Origin: Paraburkholderia sp. BL23I1N1
Lineage (GTDB): Bacteria > Pseudomonadota > Gammaproteobacteria > Burkholderiales > Burkholderiaceae
Length of the DNA: 64,000 bases
NCBI RefSeq assembly: GCF_003610295.1
Contig: NZ_RAPV01000001.1
Location: 1,116,001-1,180,000, forward strand
Direction of reading: 5' to 3'
The first letter of the stretch is position 1. Every line of letters begins with the position of its first letter. Of this stretch, positions 10,453-18,049 are shown one piece after another. A program made the translations under genes and the position numbers. The notes under the pieces were generated by a model. It was given only the letters and a program-made list of their open reading frames with translations. It was not told the origin of the DNA and did no database searches.

Positions 10453-10476
10453 TACCGGAACATTGCGAAGACGTTC

Positions 10477-11937
10477 ATGCTACCCAGACACCTCCTTGCC
10501 GCAGTCATTGTCACCAGCCTCTCGACAGGCTGCGCGGTTGGTCCCGACTATGTGCGACCGAATGTCGCCATGCCAGACAGCTTCCAGAGCCAGGCCGCAG
10601 TCGATTACCGGCAGGCGGCGGCCAGTGCCGACCTTGCCACGTGGTGGACGGGTTTCGGCGATTTGCAACTGACGCGATTCGTCACGCTCGCGCTGGAACA
10701 GAACCTGGACCTCGCGCAGGCCGCCGCGCGCGTCTCGCAGGCGCGCGCAGGACTCGGCGCGGCGAACGCCGCGCTGCTGCCGTCCGGCAATGTCAGCGGC
10801 CAGGCTGCGCGGGTCTACCAGTCGGTTGAGACACCCTTGGGGCGGGTCCTCAATTCGACGCCCGGTTTCGACCGCTACGGCAACGACTATGAGGCCAATT
10901 TCAGCGCGAACTGGGAGCTGGATGTGTTCGGTGGCCTGCGTCGCGGACGGGAAGCGGCGCTTGCCGACTATCAGGCTTCAGAGGCCGGCGAGGTGGCCAC
11001 GCGCCTGGCTGTGGCAGCGCAGACTGCAGACATCTACATCACCATTCGTGGATTACAGGCTCGTCTTCAGGTGGCCCGCAAGCAGTTGCAGACGCAGCAG
11101 GATCTACTTTCGACCATCAAGCTTCTGTACGGGAAAGGCCTGGCGGCTGACCTGCAGGTGAGCCAGGCTGAAGGCGCGCTGGCTCAGGTTCAGGCGTCCA
11201 TCCCGGTCCTTGAGGCAGGGCTGGATGCGGCGATGAACGCGCTGGACTTGATGCTGGGTTCCCAGCCCGGCACGCATCGGGCGGAACTGCTGGAGGGCGG
11301 CAATGTCCCGGCTGCCCCTCGAATCGCGGGCACCGGATCGCCTGGTGAGTTGCTCAGGCGTCGGCCCGATCTGATCGTGGCCGAGCGTCGCCTTGCTGCA
11401 TCCAACGCGCGTATCGGCGTGGCCATCGCAGAGTATTACCCCAAGGTGTCGCTTAGTGCACTGATTGGGAGCGCCACCTCAGTGGCTAGCGGCAACCTGT
11501 TCAGTAGCGGCGCCAGTCAGGCCGCCGGCGTGCTGGGGCTGCGCTGGCGTCTGTTCGATTTCGGCCGCATCAATGCGCAGATCAATGTGGCCAAAGGGCA
11601 GGAAGCGGAGATGCTCGCCGCGTACCGGCTTACCGCATTGCACGCAACGGAGGACGTCGAGAATTCTTTCTCGGCACTCGTCAAGCGCGAGGAGCAGGCT
11701 GCCATTCTCGCGCAGGGCGTGAACTCGCTCGGCCGCGCGCGGGCGGCCTCGTTCGCCGCTTATCAAAAGGGTGTCGTCAGCCTGATCGAAGTGCTGCAGG
11801 CAGACGACAACCTCTTGCGCGCCTCGGATGGGCGGGTGCAGGCGCAAACGGAATCGGCGCGCGCAGCGGTCGCGGCATTCAAGGCGCTCGGTGGTGGTTG
11901 GCAACCCACCGGTCCTGAGGCCGTTGTAAGCCGATAG
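10477..11937 (+). CDS. NodT-family outer-membrane efflux lipoprotein
   Basis: The product of about 486 residues starts with MLPRHLLAAVIVTSLSTGC, a lipoprotein signal with lipobox STGC, then AVGPDYVRP, the typical opening of OprM/NodT channels. Two repeats of the outer-membrane efflux domain follow (ARVSQARAGLGAANAALLPS in the first; ARIGVAIAEYYPKVSLSALI in the second). It forms the trimeric exit duct for the RND pump. I chose this ATG, not the upstream in-frame one, because it begins the signal peptide and lies downstream of the promoter. It is transcribed divergently from tetR instead of within the pump operon, which is an unusual split arrangement. Confidence 0.93.
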   Translation: MLPRHLLAAVIVTSLSTGCAVGPDYVRPNVAMPDSFQSQAAVDYRQAAASADLATWWTGFGDLQLTRFVTLALEQNLDLAQAAARVSQARAGLGAANAALLPSGNVSGQAARVYQSVETPLGRVLNSTPGFDRYGNDYEANFSANWELDVFGGLRRGREAALADYQASEAGEVATRLAVAAQTADIYITIRGLQARLQVARKQLQTQQDLLSTIKLLYGKGLAADLQVSQAEGALAQVQASIPVLEAGLDAAMNALDLMLGSQPGTHRAELLEGGNVPAAPRIAGTGSPGELLRRRPDLIVAERRLAASNARIGVAIAEYYPKVSLSALIGSATSVASGNLFSSGASQAAGVLGLRWRLFDFGRINAQINVAKGQEAEMLAAYRLTALHATEDVENSFSALVKREEQAAILAQGVNSLGRARAASFAAYQKGVVSLIEVLQADDNLLRASDGRVQAQTESARAAVAAFKALGGGWQPTGPEAVVSR

Positions 11938-12599
11938 GACCACCGCTCCCGGTCGGCTGCAGTCGGCCCATCCGTTGCAAAGGCTTCCTCCGATGGTCAC
12001 GCTCTGGTTTCTGTTTTCGGCGCCTGAAGATGCACAGCGCGCACGATGGGCGAGTGACCGTTCGCAATTCGAGAACAGCCACAACTAGTGCAGTGACCTG
12101 ACCGACGGAAACGGGTCGAGTTCTGCAGATCGCTGCTCTGCGCGGTTTGGGCTGAGTATGCGTATCGCATGAGAAGTGACCGGCCAGGAAGCGCCATTCG
12201 CCCGTCGCGTCGCTCGGACGTTCAGACGTCGGCTCCACGCAGTAAACGGCCGTTCGATTGGCGGAGGTGAATGTTGATTCATCGGCCGAAGCTGTCCTTC
12301 GGGGCATCGTGACCCGAGCGTCCGCTTACGAAGTCCTACAGACGTCCCCTCACATCGATCGACCATCTTGTGCCCCCCACGCGGACCAACATCAACCGGG
12401 CAAGATATTGCTGAAGGCCTGAAGCGAAAGGCGTTACGCTGTATGGGCGTCGCAGCTTTCAGTCTTGGAAATCAAGATAGCGGAATGCGGAGAAAACAGC
12501 CGTTCTCCAGCGTGACGGTAAAGCTCGTTTCGTCGAACTGCAGGCCAGTTGCGACCGGCGCCATACAACCAGTTGAAAGCGATCTTCGACCGTTGGCCA
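11938..12599. other. Intergenic region, nothing recognised
   Basis: This stretch of over 600 bases after the outer-membrane factor has only short frames broken by stops on all strands. No conserved protein fragment or RNA gene was recognised. Confidence 0.4.
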
Positions 12600-13043
12600 T
12601 CAAGTCAAAGGCGATGGCAAGCTCGTTGAGCAAGAAGCGGCATGGTCGATCACCGAAAAAAGTATCATCGCGTCAGCGTTGACCGGGCGCAGCAAGCGGG
12701 ATGTTCTTGGCCTGTATATCGCGTCCCCCCGCCTGATACGCATGCCGCTTATCGCACAGACGCCGGAATTTCTCGCTAGGCATGCACCCCAGATCTGGTC
12801 GCCATAGTGGCACGATGTTGGGTCGCACCAAGCGATCATCAGGGTATTCGGGTCAGGTCGTTCTACGACCTTGACCGGAAATGTCACTCGTTTGGTTAAT
12901 GCGCATGAGGAGGGGGCGCGCCGACCCGCGTTTTGGCCCATGGAGGCGACCACCTCGTTTTGCACAGGGTCGAGACCGGATAGCAGTTTCAACAAGCCGA
13001 TCGTCTGCATCCATGGATCGCTTGGGCAGGTACTTGAAAGCAT
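12600..13043 (-). CDS. DUF3331 domain protein
   Basis: The C-terminal half reads VVERPDPNTLMIAWCDPTSC, HYGDQIWGACLARNSGVCAI and SGMRIRRGDAIYRPRTSRLL, ending in PVNADAMIL. This matches my memory of DUF3331, small proteins of unknown function found in Burkholderia-type genomes, often in many copies. The Cys residues (in DPTSC and GVC) with nearby His hint at metal binding, but that is a guess. The open frame starts further upstream (13178). I chose the Met at 13043 because AAGGA lies 10 bases before it and the PWMQTIGLLKLL segment follows; the Met at 13061 is an alternative. It stands alone on its strand. Confidence 0.6.
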   Translation of the reverse strand: MLSSTCPSDPWMQTIGLLKLLSGLDPVQNEVVASMGQNAGRRAPSSCALTKRVTFPVKVVERPDPNTLMIAWCDPTSCHYGDQIWGACLARNSGVCAISGMRIRRGDAIYRPRTSRLLRPVNADAMILFSVIDHAASCSTSLPSPLT

Positions 13044-13247
13044 TCTTTCGCTATCCTTCATAGAATTTGTAGCGATTGGTTTCCTTGACGAAAACATCCG
13101 AAGCCTGTGTCCGCGCAGTAAATGCCCGCATACGAAGGGCTGCGTGTTCAAAGTACTGCAGTAACGGGGCAGTTGCAAACCTGCAAGAGGATGGCAATTT
13201 CACGCGATGGTTTTGGATACCTATATTCTCGTATGTAGACCGAGGAT

Positions 13248-13259
13248 ATACGCACGTAT
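13248..13259. promoter_or_regulatory. ATAC-N4-GTAT inverted repeat
   Basis: The sequence ATACGCACGTAT fits the half-site pair of the bipartite motif repeated in this region, but no CCGTTCGTAGAATGG-like box lies at the expected distance on either strand. It lies about 200 bp ahead of the DUF3331 gene start. Confidence 0.3.
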
Positions 13260-13399
13260 GCTGATGGCGGGGCATGCCATTTCGGCAGGTCTATCGATGG
13301 CGAGCATCGCCCGTCCATTCCGGCTTTGAACGTAGCGCGAGTCCTTATTCGACTGCAGCTCGTCGGATGTCCTCCACTGCTGCTTGTAGCCCATGGGAT

Positions 13400-13459
13400 A
13401 TACCCGCGTACGAGTCCACAACGCTTATGCGGGAACTATGTCAACCGTTCGTAGAATAG
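13400..13459 (+). promoter_or_regulatory. Bipartite promoter-like motif, copy 1
   Basis: ATACCCGCGTAC (13400-13411, one mismatch to ATAC-N4-GTAT) is followed after 33 bp by CCGTTCGTAGAATAG (13445-13459). The TAGAAT within the box resembles a -10 element, and no -35 box stands 17 bp before it, which would suit an activator-dependent promoter. The next open frames begin at 13572 and 13594. Confidence 0.45.
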
Positions 13460-13593
13460 TCTTGGCCGTCCTGTTTGCCTAACCATGATTGCATGGCCGG
13501 TACGGTTGCTCGGTTCGATTTCCACGAGCCGTCTTTCCGGAACGTCAAACGACTTCAGAAGGAGGCGACTGATGATCGGGCAAGACATAGCGT

Positions 13594-14112
13594 GTGAGCG
13601 GACCAACGCCGATGGCGACCACTTTTTTAAAGAACATATCGAGTCCGTTCGCCTTAGGCATCCAGCGACTGTCTTCGGAAAAGACGGCCACGCCCCTGAT
13701 TCTTTTTGTCTGCTGGTATTCGTTGATCGAATTGTCGTTGGAGTTCGGCATGGGAAACATTGACGCCATGCTGCCTGCTGCCGTTGCGGCAAGACTGATC
13801 GTTGTCTTGGAAGACTTTACGGCTGTCATGGATGTCCGCTTCGCACGGGCAATCTTCGTCTTTCTGTGCGGCACGAGCGTGATAGCCATCGCACCGATGT
13901 TGCCATTGGAGTTCAAAGACTCAGCTTTGGTTGTGTTCGTCTCGTTGGTCGAATGCGTAGGAAAAGCGGCGTTTGTTATTTACGCTCGGGCGGAATCCCT
14001 TCGCACAACGCCATCAGCGGGATCGCGCACCGAGGGCATATTTGAAAGCTGTTTTTTGCGGGGGTGTGATGCGACGTACTTGTCGCATGCGCGGTTAGGC
14101 ACGCCAGGATGA
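13594..14112 (+). CDS. Small membrane protein of unknown function, possibly frameshifted at the N-terminus
   Basis: The frame encodes about 172 residues with three hydrophobic segments: TPLILFVCWYSLIELSLEF (about 33-51), ARAIFVFLCGTSVIAIAPML (about 83-102) and SALVVFVSLVECVGKAAFVI (about 109-128). I do not recognise the family. The start is uncertain: this frame opens with GTG at 13594 or ATG at 13612, neither with a ribosome site, while a perfect site AAGGAGG sits 6 bases before an ATG at 13572 in another frame that runs 63 codons to 13763. A single-base shift between about 13680 and 13700 would join that start to the membrane segments. It follows copy 1 of the bipartite motif. Confidence 0.45.
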   Translation: MSGPTPMATTFLKNISSPFALGIQRLSSEKTATPLILFVCWYSLIELSLEFGMGNIDAMLPAAVAARLIVVLEDFTAVMDVRFARAIFVFLCGTSVIAIAPMLPLEFKDSALVVFVSLVECVGKAAFVIYARAESLRTTPSAGSRTEGIFESCFLRGCDATYLSHARLGTPG

Positions 14113-14412
14113 GTTGATTCGAGGACTCTGTCATATTGAACGTTCTGCATAACTGGATTTTTATCGGCGGCAACGCGTACGACGAGTACATGTTCGTGCC
14201 ATGGCTGGACAAGAACGTCTATCGAAGGACAGTCGATCTGAGCCGAGTCTGCATTCAATAGTGAATGACGTGCTGATGAGATCGGACGATCGATTGTTGC
14301 GTAGCGTCCAGGTGACCGGTTCGAGCACCCACAATAAAGTACGAATCGACCATGCCTATCGATCAGTGAGCGCGCCCGTCTCGTTGGGTGGCGGTCAGAT
14401 GTTCGATGCGCT

Positions 14413-14424
14413 ATACGTTCGTAT
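14413..14424. promoter_or_regulatory. ATAC-N4-GTAT inverted repeat upstream of the lone receiver gene
   Basis: ATACGTTCGTAT lies 102 bp before the receiver-domain gene start. A weakly similar box, GCTCGTAATT (14471-14480), follows about one helical turn further away than in the full motif copies. The call is tentative. Confidence 0.3.
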
Positions 14425-14526
14425 GATTCTCGTTTGGTTTGCGCCGGACTACGCTTGCTGTAATGCACGTGCTCGTAATTGATCGCGCTTTCGTGTCCCG
14501 TTATCTGAAAGACCGGGGTTCTCCGT

Positions 14527-14898
14527 TTGGATACCTCCCAGATAGTTACGATAGTCGATGACGATGAGGCGGTTCGTCTGGCGACTTCAAGCCTCGTGCG
14601 TTCCCTGGGCTGGAGTGTGCGCACTTTTGCGTCGGCGGAGGAATTCCTGCGGTCCGGCCACGTCGGCGACACGTCATGCCTGATTTCAGATGTGCGGATG
14701 CCCGGAATGTCGGGGGTCGCCATGCACACTCACCTTCTCGGACTAGGAACTGCGCCGCCGGTCATTTTCATCACTGCGTTTCCGACCGCTTCGCTGCAGG
14801 CGGAAATCCAGGCGAACGGCGCACTGGTTTTGCTCGAGAAGCCGGTTGACGCCGCTGCCATGGCGCATTGGCTCAATGTCGCGCTGGGCAGGCCGTAA
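14527..14898 (+). CDS. Single-domain response regulator (FixJ-like receiver)
   Basis: This 123-residue protein is only a receiver domain: acidic cluster DDDE at 11-14, phospho-acceptor Asp55 in LISDVRMPGMSG, a Thr in FITAF (residue 83) and conserved Lys105 in LEKPVD. There is no output domain, so it would work by protein contact or as a phosphate sink. It is closest in style to the receivers of FixJ regulators such as the one at 24416. The reading frame opens with TTG; no in-frame ATG precedes the domain. No kinase gene is adjacent. The nearest is the one at 22148. Confidence 0.75.
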   Translation: MDTSQIVTIVDDDEAVRLATSSLVRSLGWSVRTFASAEEFLRSGHVGDTSCLISDVRMPGMSGVAMHTHLLGLGTAPPVIFITAFPTASLQAEIQANGALVLLEKPVDAAAMAHWLNVALGRP

Positions 14899-15018
14899 GC
14901 CGCACAATGCCCTCAAATGGGGCGTTGGAAATGGAGTACTTCGCGCTAATTGCCGTAGCGGTTGTTGCGAATGCAGAGTGCTGAGTTGGCGGTTTTACGC
15001 TGCCGGGTTACCCGGGAC

Positions 15019-15076
15019 ATACTCAAGTATGAGTCTGAGCAGCTATGCGCCGGTGTGCCAACCGTTCGTAGAATGG
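15019..15076 (+). promoter_or_regulatory. Bipartite promoter-like motif, copy 2
   Basis: ATACTCAAGTAT (15019-15030), a dyad with 5-bp arms, is followed after 31 bp by CCGTTCGTAGAATGG (15062-15076). The first gene of the oxidase operon begins at 15222, so this is the candidate promoter of the six-gene operon. Confidence 0.5.
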
Positions 15077-15221
15077 CTTTGTTTTTCCTGCAAACCTAGG
15101 TTGATCTTGTGGTAGCGCGCAGACGCACGAGGTTGGTGGAGCGGCGCTAGAGGAAAGGCGGTCAAGCCAACGCAGCGAAGGCCAACTTCGCTCCAGCCAA
15201 GCAATCCGTACGAGGAAACTG

Positions 15222-15941
15222 GTGACGAATCGCATCGCATTGTTGATCGTCGCGCTGTATTCGGTGTGCGCGATGTCCGCGGAACCGACGCACGTTTCGA
15301 GCCCCAACGCCGAGGCGGCGCCCGACACCATGCAGGCGCGCGTGATGGGGTGCGCGGCCTGTCACGGCGCGCACGGTGAAGGCACCGACAATGACTATTT
15401 CCCGCGCCTCGCCGGCAAGCCGGCCGGCTATCTGTACAACCAGTTGCTGGCGTTTCGCGATGGCCGCCGCAAGTACCCGCCGATGAATTATCTGCTGGCC
15501 TATTTGCCTGACGCCTATCTGCGGCAGATCGCAGACTACTTCGCCGCCGAACGCCCGCCTTATCCCGCGCCTGCCACCGCGAGCGTCGGTGCGCAGACGC
15601 TCGCGCTCGGCAAAGCGCTCGTCAGTGACGGCGACCGCGCGCGCGGTGTGTCCGCCTGTGCCAGTTGTCACGGTGCGGCGCTGACCGGCATGGAACCGGC
15701 GGTTCCAGGGCTGCTGGGGTTGCACGCCGACTACATCAGTGCGCAGTTGGGCGCGTTCCGTTACGGCACGCGCCGCACCGTCGCGCCCGACTGCATGCAC
15801 ACGATCGCCACGCATTTGAGCGACAGCGACATCACCGCGATCGCGGCGTGGCTCGCCGCGCAGCCCGCGCCTGCCAATCCGCAGCCCGCTGCCGCGGGCA
15901 CCTTGAAGATGCCGCTTGCTTGCGGCAGCGTTTCTCACTAG
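15222..15941 (+). CDS. Diheme cytochrome c (c4-type), first gene of the oxidase operon
   Basis: The 239-residue product has a signal peptide (ALLIVALYSVCAMSAE) and two heme-c sites, CAACH at 44-48 and CASCH at 146-150, each followed by GxxxEG- or LTG-type surroundings typical of c4/c553 cytochromes. Periplasmic cytochromes of this kind pass electrons to terminal oxidases or to other c hemes. It starts with GTG, with GAGG seven bases upstream. It is separated by 13 bp from the next cytochrome and heads an operon with a ba3-type oxidase, so it is probably an electron donor to that oxidase. Confidence 0.85.
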   Translation: MTNRIALLIVALYSVCAMSAEPTHVSSPNAEAAPDTMQARVMGCAACHGAHGEGTDNDYFPRLAGKPAGYLYNQLLAFRDGRRKYPPMNYLLAYLPDAYLRQIADYFAAERPPYPAPATASVGAQTLALGKALVSDGDRARGVSACASCHGAALTGMEPAVPGLLGLHADYISAQLGAFRYGTRRTVAPDCMHTIATHLSDSDITAIAAWLAAQPAPANPQPAAAGTLKMPLACGSVSH

Positions 15942-15954
15942 CCGAGGCTGCGAA

Positions 15955-17238
15955 GTGCCCAGTTTCCGAAAGCTCACCGCCGTCACCGCACTTGGCGGAC
16001 TGCTGCTTCGCGCAGCGACGCTGCTGGGCGTCTCCGCTGCGCAGGCCGGCACACTTGCGGACAGCCACGCGGACGTCATTGCGCGCGGCGAATATCTCGC
16101 CCGCGCCGGCGATTGCATTGCTTGCCACACCCTGCCCGCCGGCAAGCTGTTCGGCGGTGGTCGCGCGATGGAGACGCCGTTCGGCGCGCTCTACACGCCC
16201 AATATCTCGTCGGACAAGACCACCGGCATCGGCAAGTGGAGTGCCGACGAGTTCTACCGGATGATGCATACCGGCAAGTCGCGCGACGGCTCGCTGCTGT
16301 ATCCAGCCATGCCGTTCGCCTCCTATACGAAGATCACGCGGGCCGACTCGGATGCGATCTACGCGTATCTGCAGTCGGTGCCGCCGATCCATCAGCCGAA
16401 CCGTCCGCACGAACTGCGCTTCCCGTTCAACCAGCGCCAACTGCTGCGCGGCTGGCGCACGCTGTATATGCATGAGGGCGAGAATCGGCCGGACCCGACG
16501 CAGTCGGTCGAATGGAATCGCGGCGCCTACCTTGTCGAAGGGCTTGGCCACTGCACGATGTGCCACACGGCGATCAATGCGCTGGGCGGCAACTCCCCCT
16601 CGAAGCAGTTCGAAGGCGGCCTGATTCCCATGCAGAACTGGTATGCGCCGTCGCTGACCTCGAACAAGGAAGCCGGCCTCGGCGACTGGAGCATCGACGA
16701 CATCGTCGACCTGCTGCACTCGGGCGTGTCGCGGCGCGGCGCGGTGTACGGGCCGATGGCCGAAGTCGTCTACGACAGCTTCCAGTATCTTTCCGAAGAC
16801 GACGTGCGCGCGGTCGCGGTCTACCTCAAGGCGTTGCCGGCGCGCTCCGGCGAAGCGCAGCAGACCCCGCCCGGCGTCGCGATGACCGAGGAACAGAATC
16901 GCCTGACGCCGCTCGGCAAGAAAATCTACGACGCGCAATGCGCGATCTGCCACGCCGCGCAGGGGCAGGGCAAGTTGCCGAACTTCCCGCCGCTCGCCGA
17001 CAACCAGTCGATCCAGATGACCTCGTCGGTCAATCCGATCCGCATGGTCCTGAACGGCGGCTATGCGCCGGGCACCAGCAAGAATCCAATGCCGTACGGC
17101 ATGCCGCCGTTCGCCCAGACCCTGTCGGATGAAGAAGTGGCCGCCGTGGTGACGTACATTCGCACGGCATGGGGCAATCACGGCACGCCCGTGACCGTGA
17201 AGGAAGTCAACGCGTTGCGCTCGGCACCGATCTTTTGA
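15955..17238 (+). CDS. Triheme membrane-associated cytochrome c (alcohol dehydrogenase-type)
   Basis: The 427-residue protein carries three heme-c motifs: CIACH (54-58), CTMCH (200-204) and CAICH (329-333). Spacing and phrases such as RGEYLARAGDCIACH, TPNISSDKTTGIGKW and GIGKWSADEFYRMMHTGKS match the cytochrome c subunit of membrane-bound alcohol and aldehyde dehydrogenases. Here no dehydrogenase subunit is adjacent, so it probably relays electrons to the oxidase encoded downstream. A signal peptide (ALGGLLLRAATLLGVSAAQA) is present. I chose the GTG at 15955, just after the previous stop and preceded by GAGG, over a longer overlapping frame. Confidence 0.85.
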   Translation: MPSFRKLTAVTALGGLLLRAATLLGVSAAQAGTLADSHADVIARGEYLARAGDCIACHTLPAGKLFGGGRAMETPFGALYTPNISSDKTTGIGKWSADEFYRMMHTGKSRDGSLLYPAMPFASYTKITRADSDAIYAYLQSVPPIHQPNRPHELRFPFNQRQLLRGWRTLYMHEGENRPDPTQSVEWNRGAYLVEGLGHCTMCHTAINALGGNSPSKQFEGGLIPMQNWYAPSLTSNKEAGLGDWSIDDIVDLLHSGVSRRGAVYGPMAEVVYDSFQYLSEDDVRAVAVYLKALPARSGEAQQTPPGVAMTEEQNRLTPLGKKIYDAQCAICHAAQGQGKLPNFPPLADNQSIQMTSSVNPIRMVLNGGYAPGTSKNPMPYGMPPFAQTLSDEEVAAVVTYIRTAWGNHGTPVTVKEVNALRSAPIF

Positions 17239-17245
17239 GGTAGCG

Positions 17246-17437
17246 ATGATCCAATCCCCCCTCCCTTCGGGCGACGGCAACGCCGCTTCCCACGACGAAG
17301 CAGAACGCGTCGAGCAGATCGTCAGCAGCGGCCCGCGCGGCGCGATTGCGGTGGCCGGCATCGCGACGGCCATTGTGATTGGCATGTGGTACGCGTTCTA
17401 CTTCCTGGTGTTCCTGCCGCGCGGCGTCATCCACTAA
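17246..17437 (+). CDS. Cytochrome oxidase subunit IIa-like small membrane protein
   Basis: This 63-residue protein has one C-terminal transmembrane helix (AIAVAGIATAIVIGMWYAFY) and ends FLVFLPRGVIH. It sits 7 bp after the triheme cytochrome gene and directly before subunit II. Its size, single helix and position match subunit IIa of ba3-type oxidases, which completes the helix missing from their short subunit II. The assignment rests mainly on context, since such subunits vary widely in sequence. Confidence 0.7.
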   Translation: MIQSPLPSGDGNAASHDEAERVEQIVSSGPRGAIAVAGIATAIVIGMWYAFYFLVFLPRGVIH

Positions 17438-17479
17438 GCGAATCACTCAAGCGAACCCCTCATCGAACCAGACGGCGCC

Positions 17480-18049
17480 ATGTCGAACCCTACCGTTCCC
17501 GACCCGCACACCTCCGCTGAAGTCGCCGCGCGTATCGAGCGCCGCTGGGCGGTACTCGCGATGATTCTCGTCGCGAGCACCGTCGCGGTGGTGATCTTCA
17601 CCGGCCTGCATTGGTCGTGGATGCCGCCCTCGCGCGTCGAGACCATTCGCCCCGAGACGCTCAACGTGTCGGGCGAGTTCGTCGAGAGCAACCTCGGCAG
17701 CGCGGTGGAGCCCGATGGTTCGGTCACGGTGCGCATCATCGCGCAGCAGTACTCGTTCACGCCGCAGTGCCTGCTGGTTCCCGCTGAAACACCGATTACT
17801 TTTCGCGCGACGAGCGCCGACGTCGTGCACGGCTTTCTCGTCACCCATACCAACATCAACTCGATGGTTGAGCCCGGCTATATCTCCACTTTCAGAACCA
17901 CCTTCCCGGAGCCGGGCGATCACCTGATGCCGTGCCACGAATATTGCGGCACGGGCCACCAGGGGATGTGGGCGCACGTGAAGGTCATCGACAAGGATGC
18001 GTTCATGCATATGAACGCCAATTCGCGGAGACTCAGCTGTGTTAAATAA
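17480..18049 (+). CDS. Cytochrome c oxidase subunit II (ba3-type, CuA-binding)
   Basis: The 189-residue protein has one N-terminal membrane helix (WAVLAMILVASTVAVVIFTG) and a cupredoxin domain. The CuA ligands are visible: His117 (VVHGFLV), then Cys152, Cys156, His160 and Met163 in PCHEYCGTGHQGMW. The short length with a single helix is typical of B-family (ba3) oxidases. CuA accepts electrons from cytochrome c and passes them to the heme centre of subunit I. The end overlaps the start of subunit I by 11 bp. Confidence 0.93.
   Translation: MSNPTVPDPHTSAEVAARIERRWAVLAMILVASTVAVVIFTGLHWSWMPPSRVETIRPETLNVSGEFVESNLGSAVEPDGSVTVRIIAQQYSFTPQCLLVPAETPITFRATSADVVHGFLVTHTNINSMVEPGYISTFRTTFPEPGDHLMPCHEYCGTGHQGMWAHVKVIDKDAFMHMNANSRRLSCVK

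Noticed and set aside
15019..15076. The CCGTTCGTAGAATGG box considered as an hrpII-type (TTCG-N16-TTCG) promoter
   Set aside because: No second TTCG lies 16 bases upstream in any of the four copies, and no secretion genes are linked.
15832..17385. A 517-codon minus-strand frame opposite the cytochrome genes
   Set aside because: The plus strand encodes three CxxCH motifs in a coherent cytochrome; this frame is an Arg-rich shadow.
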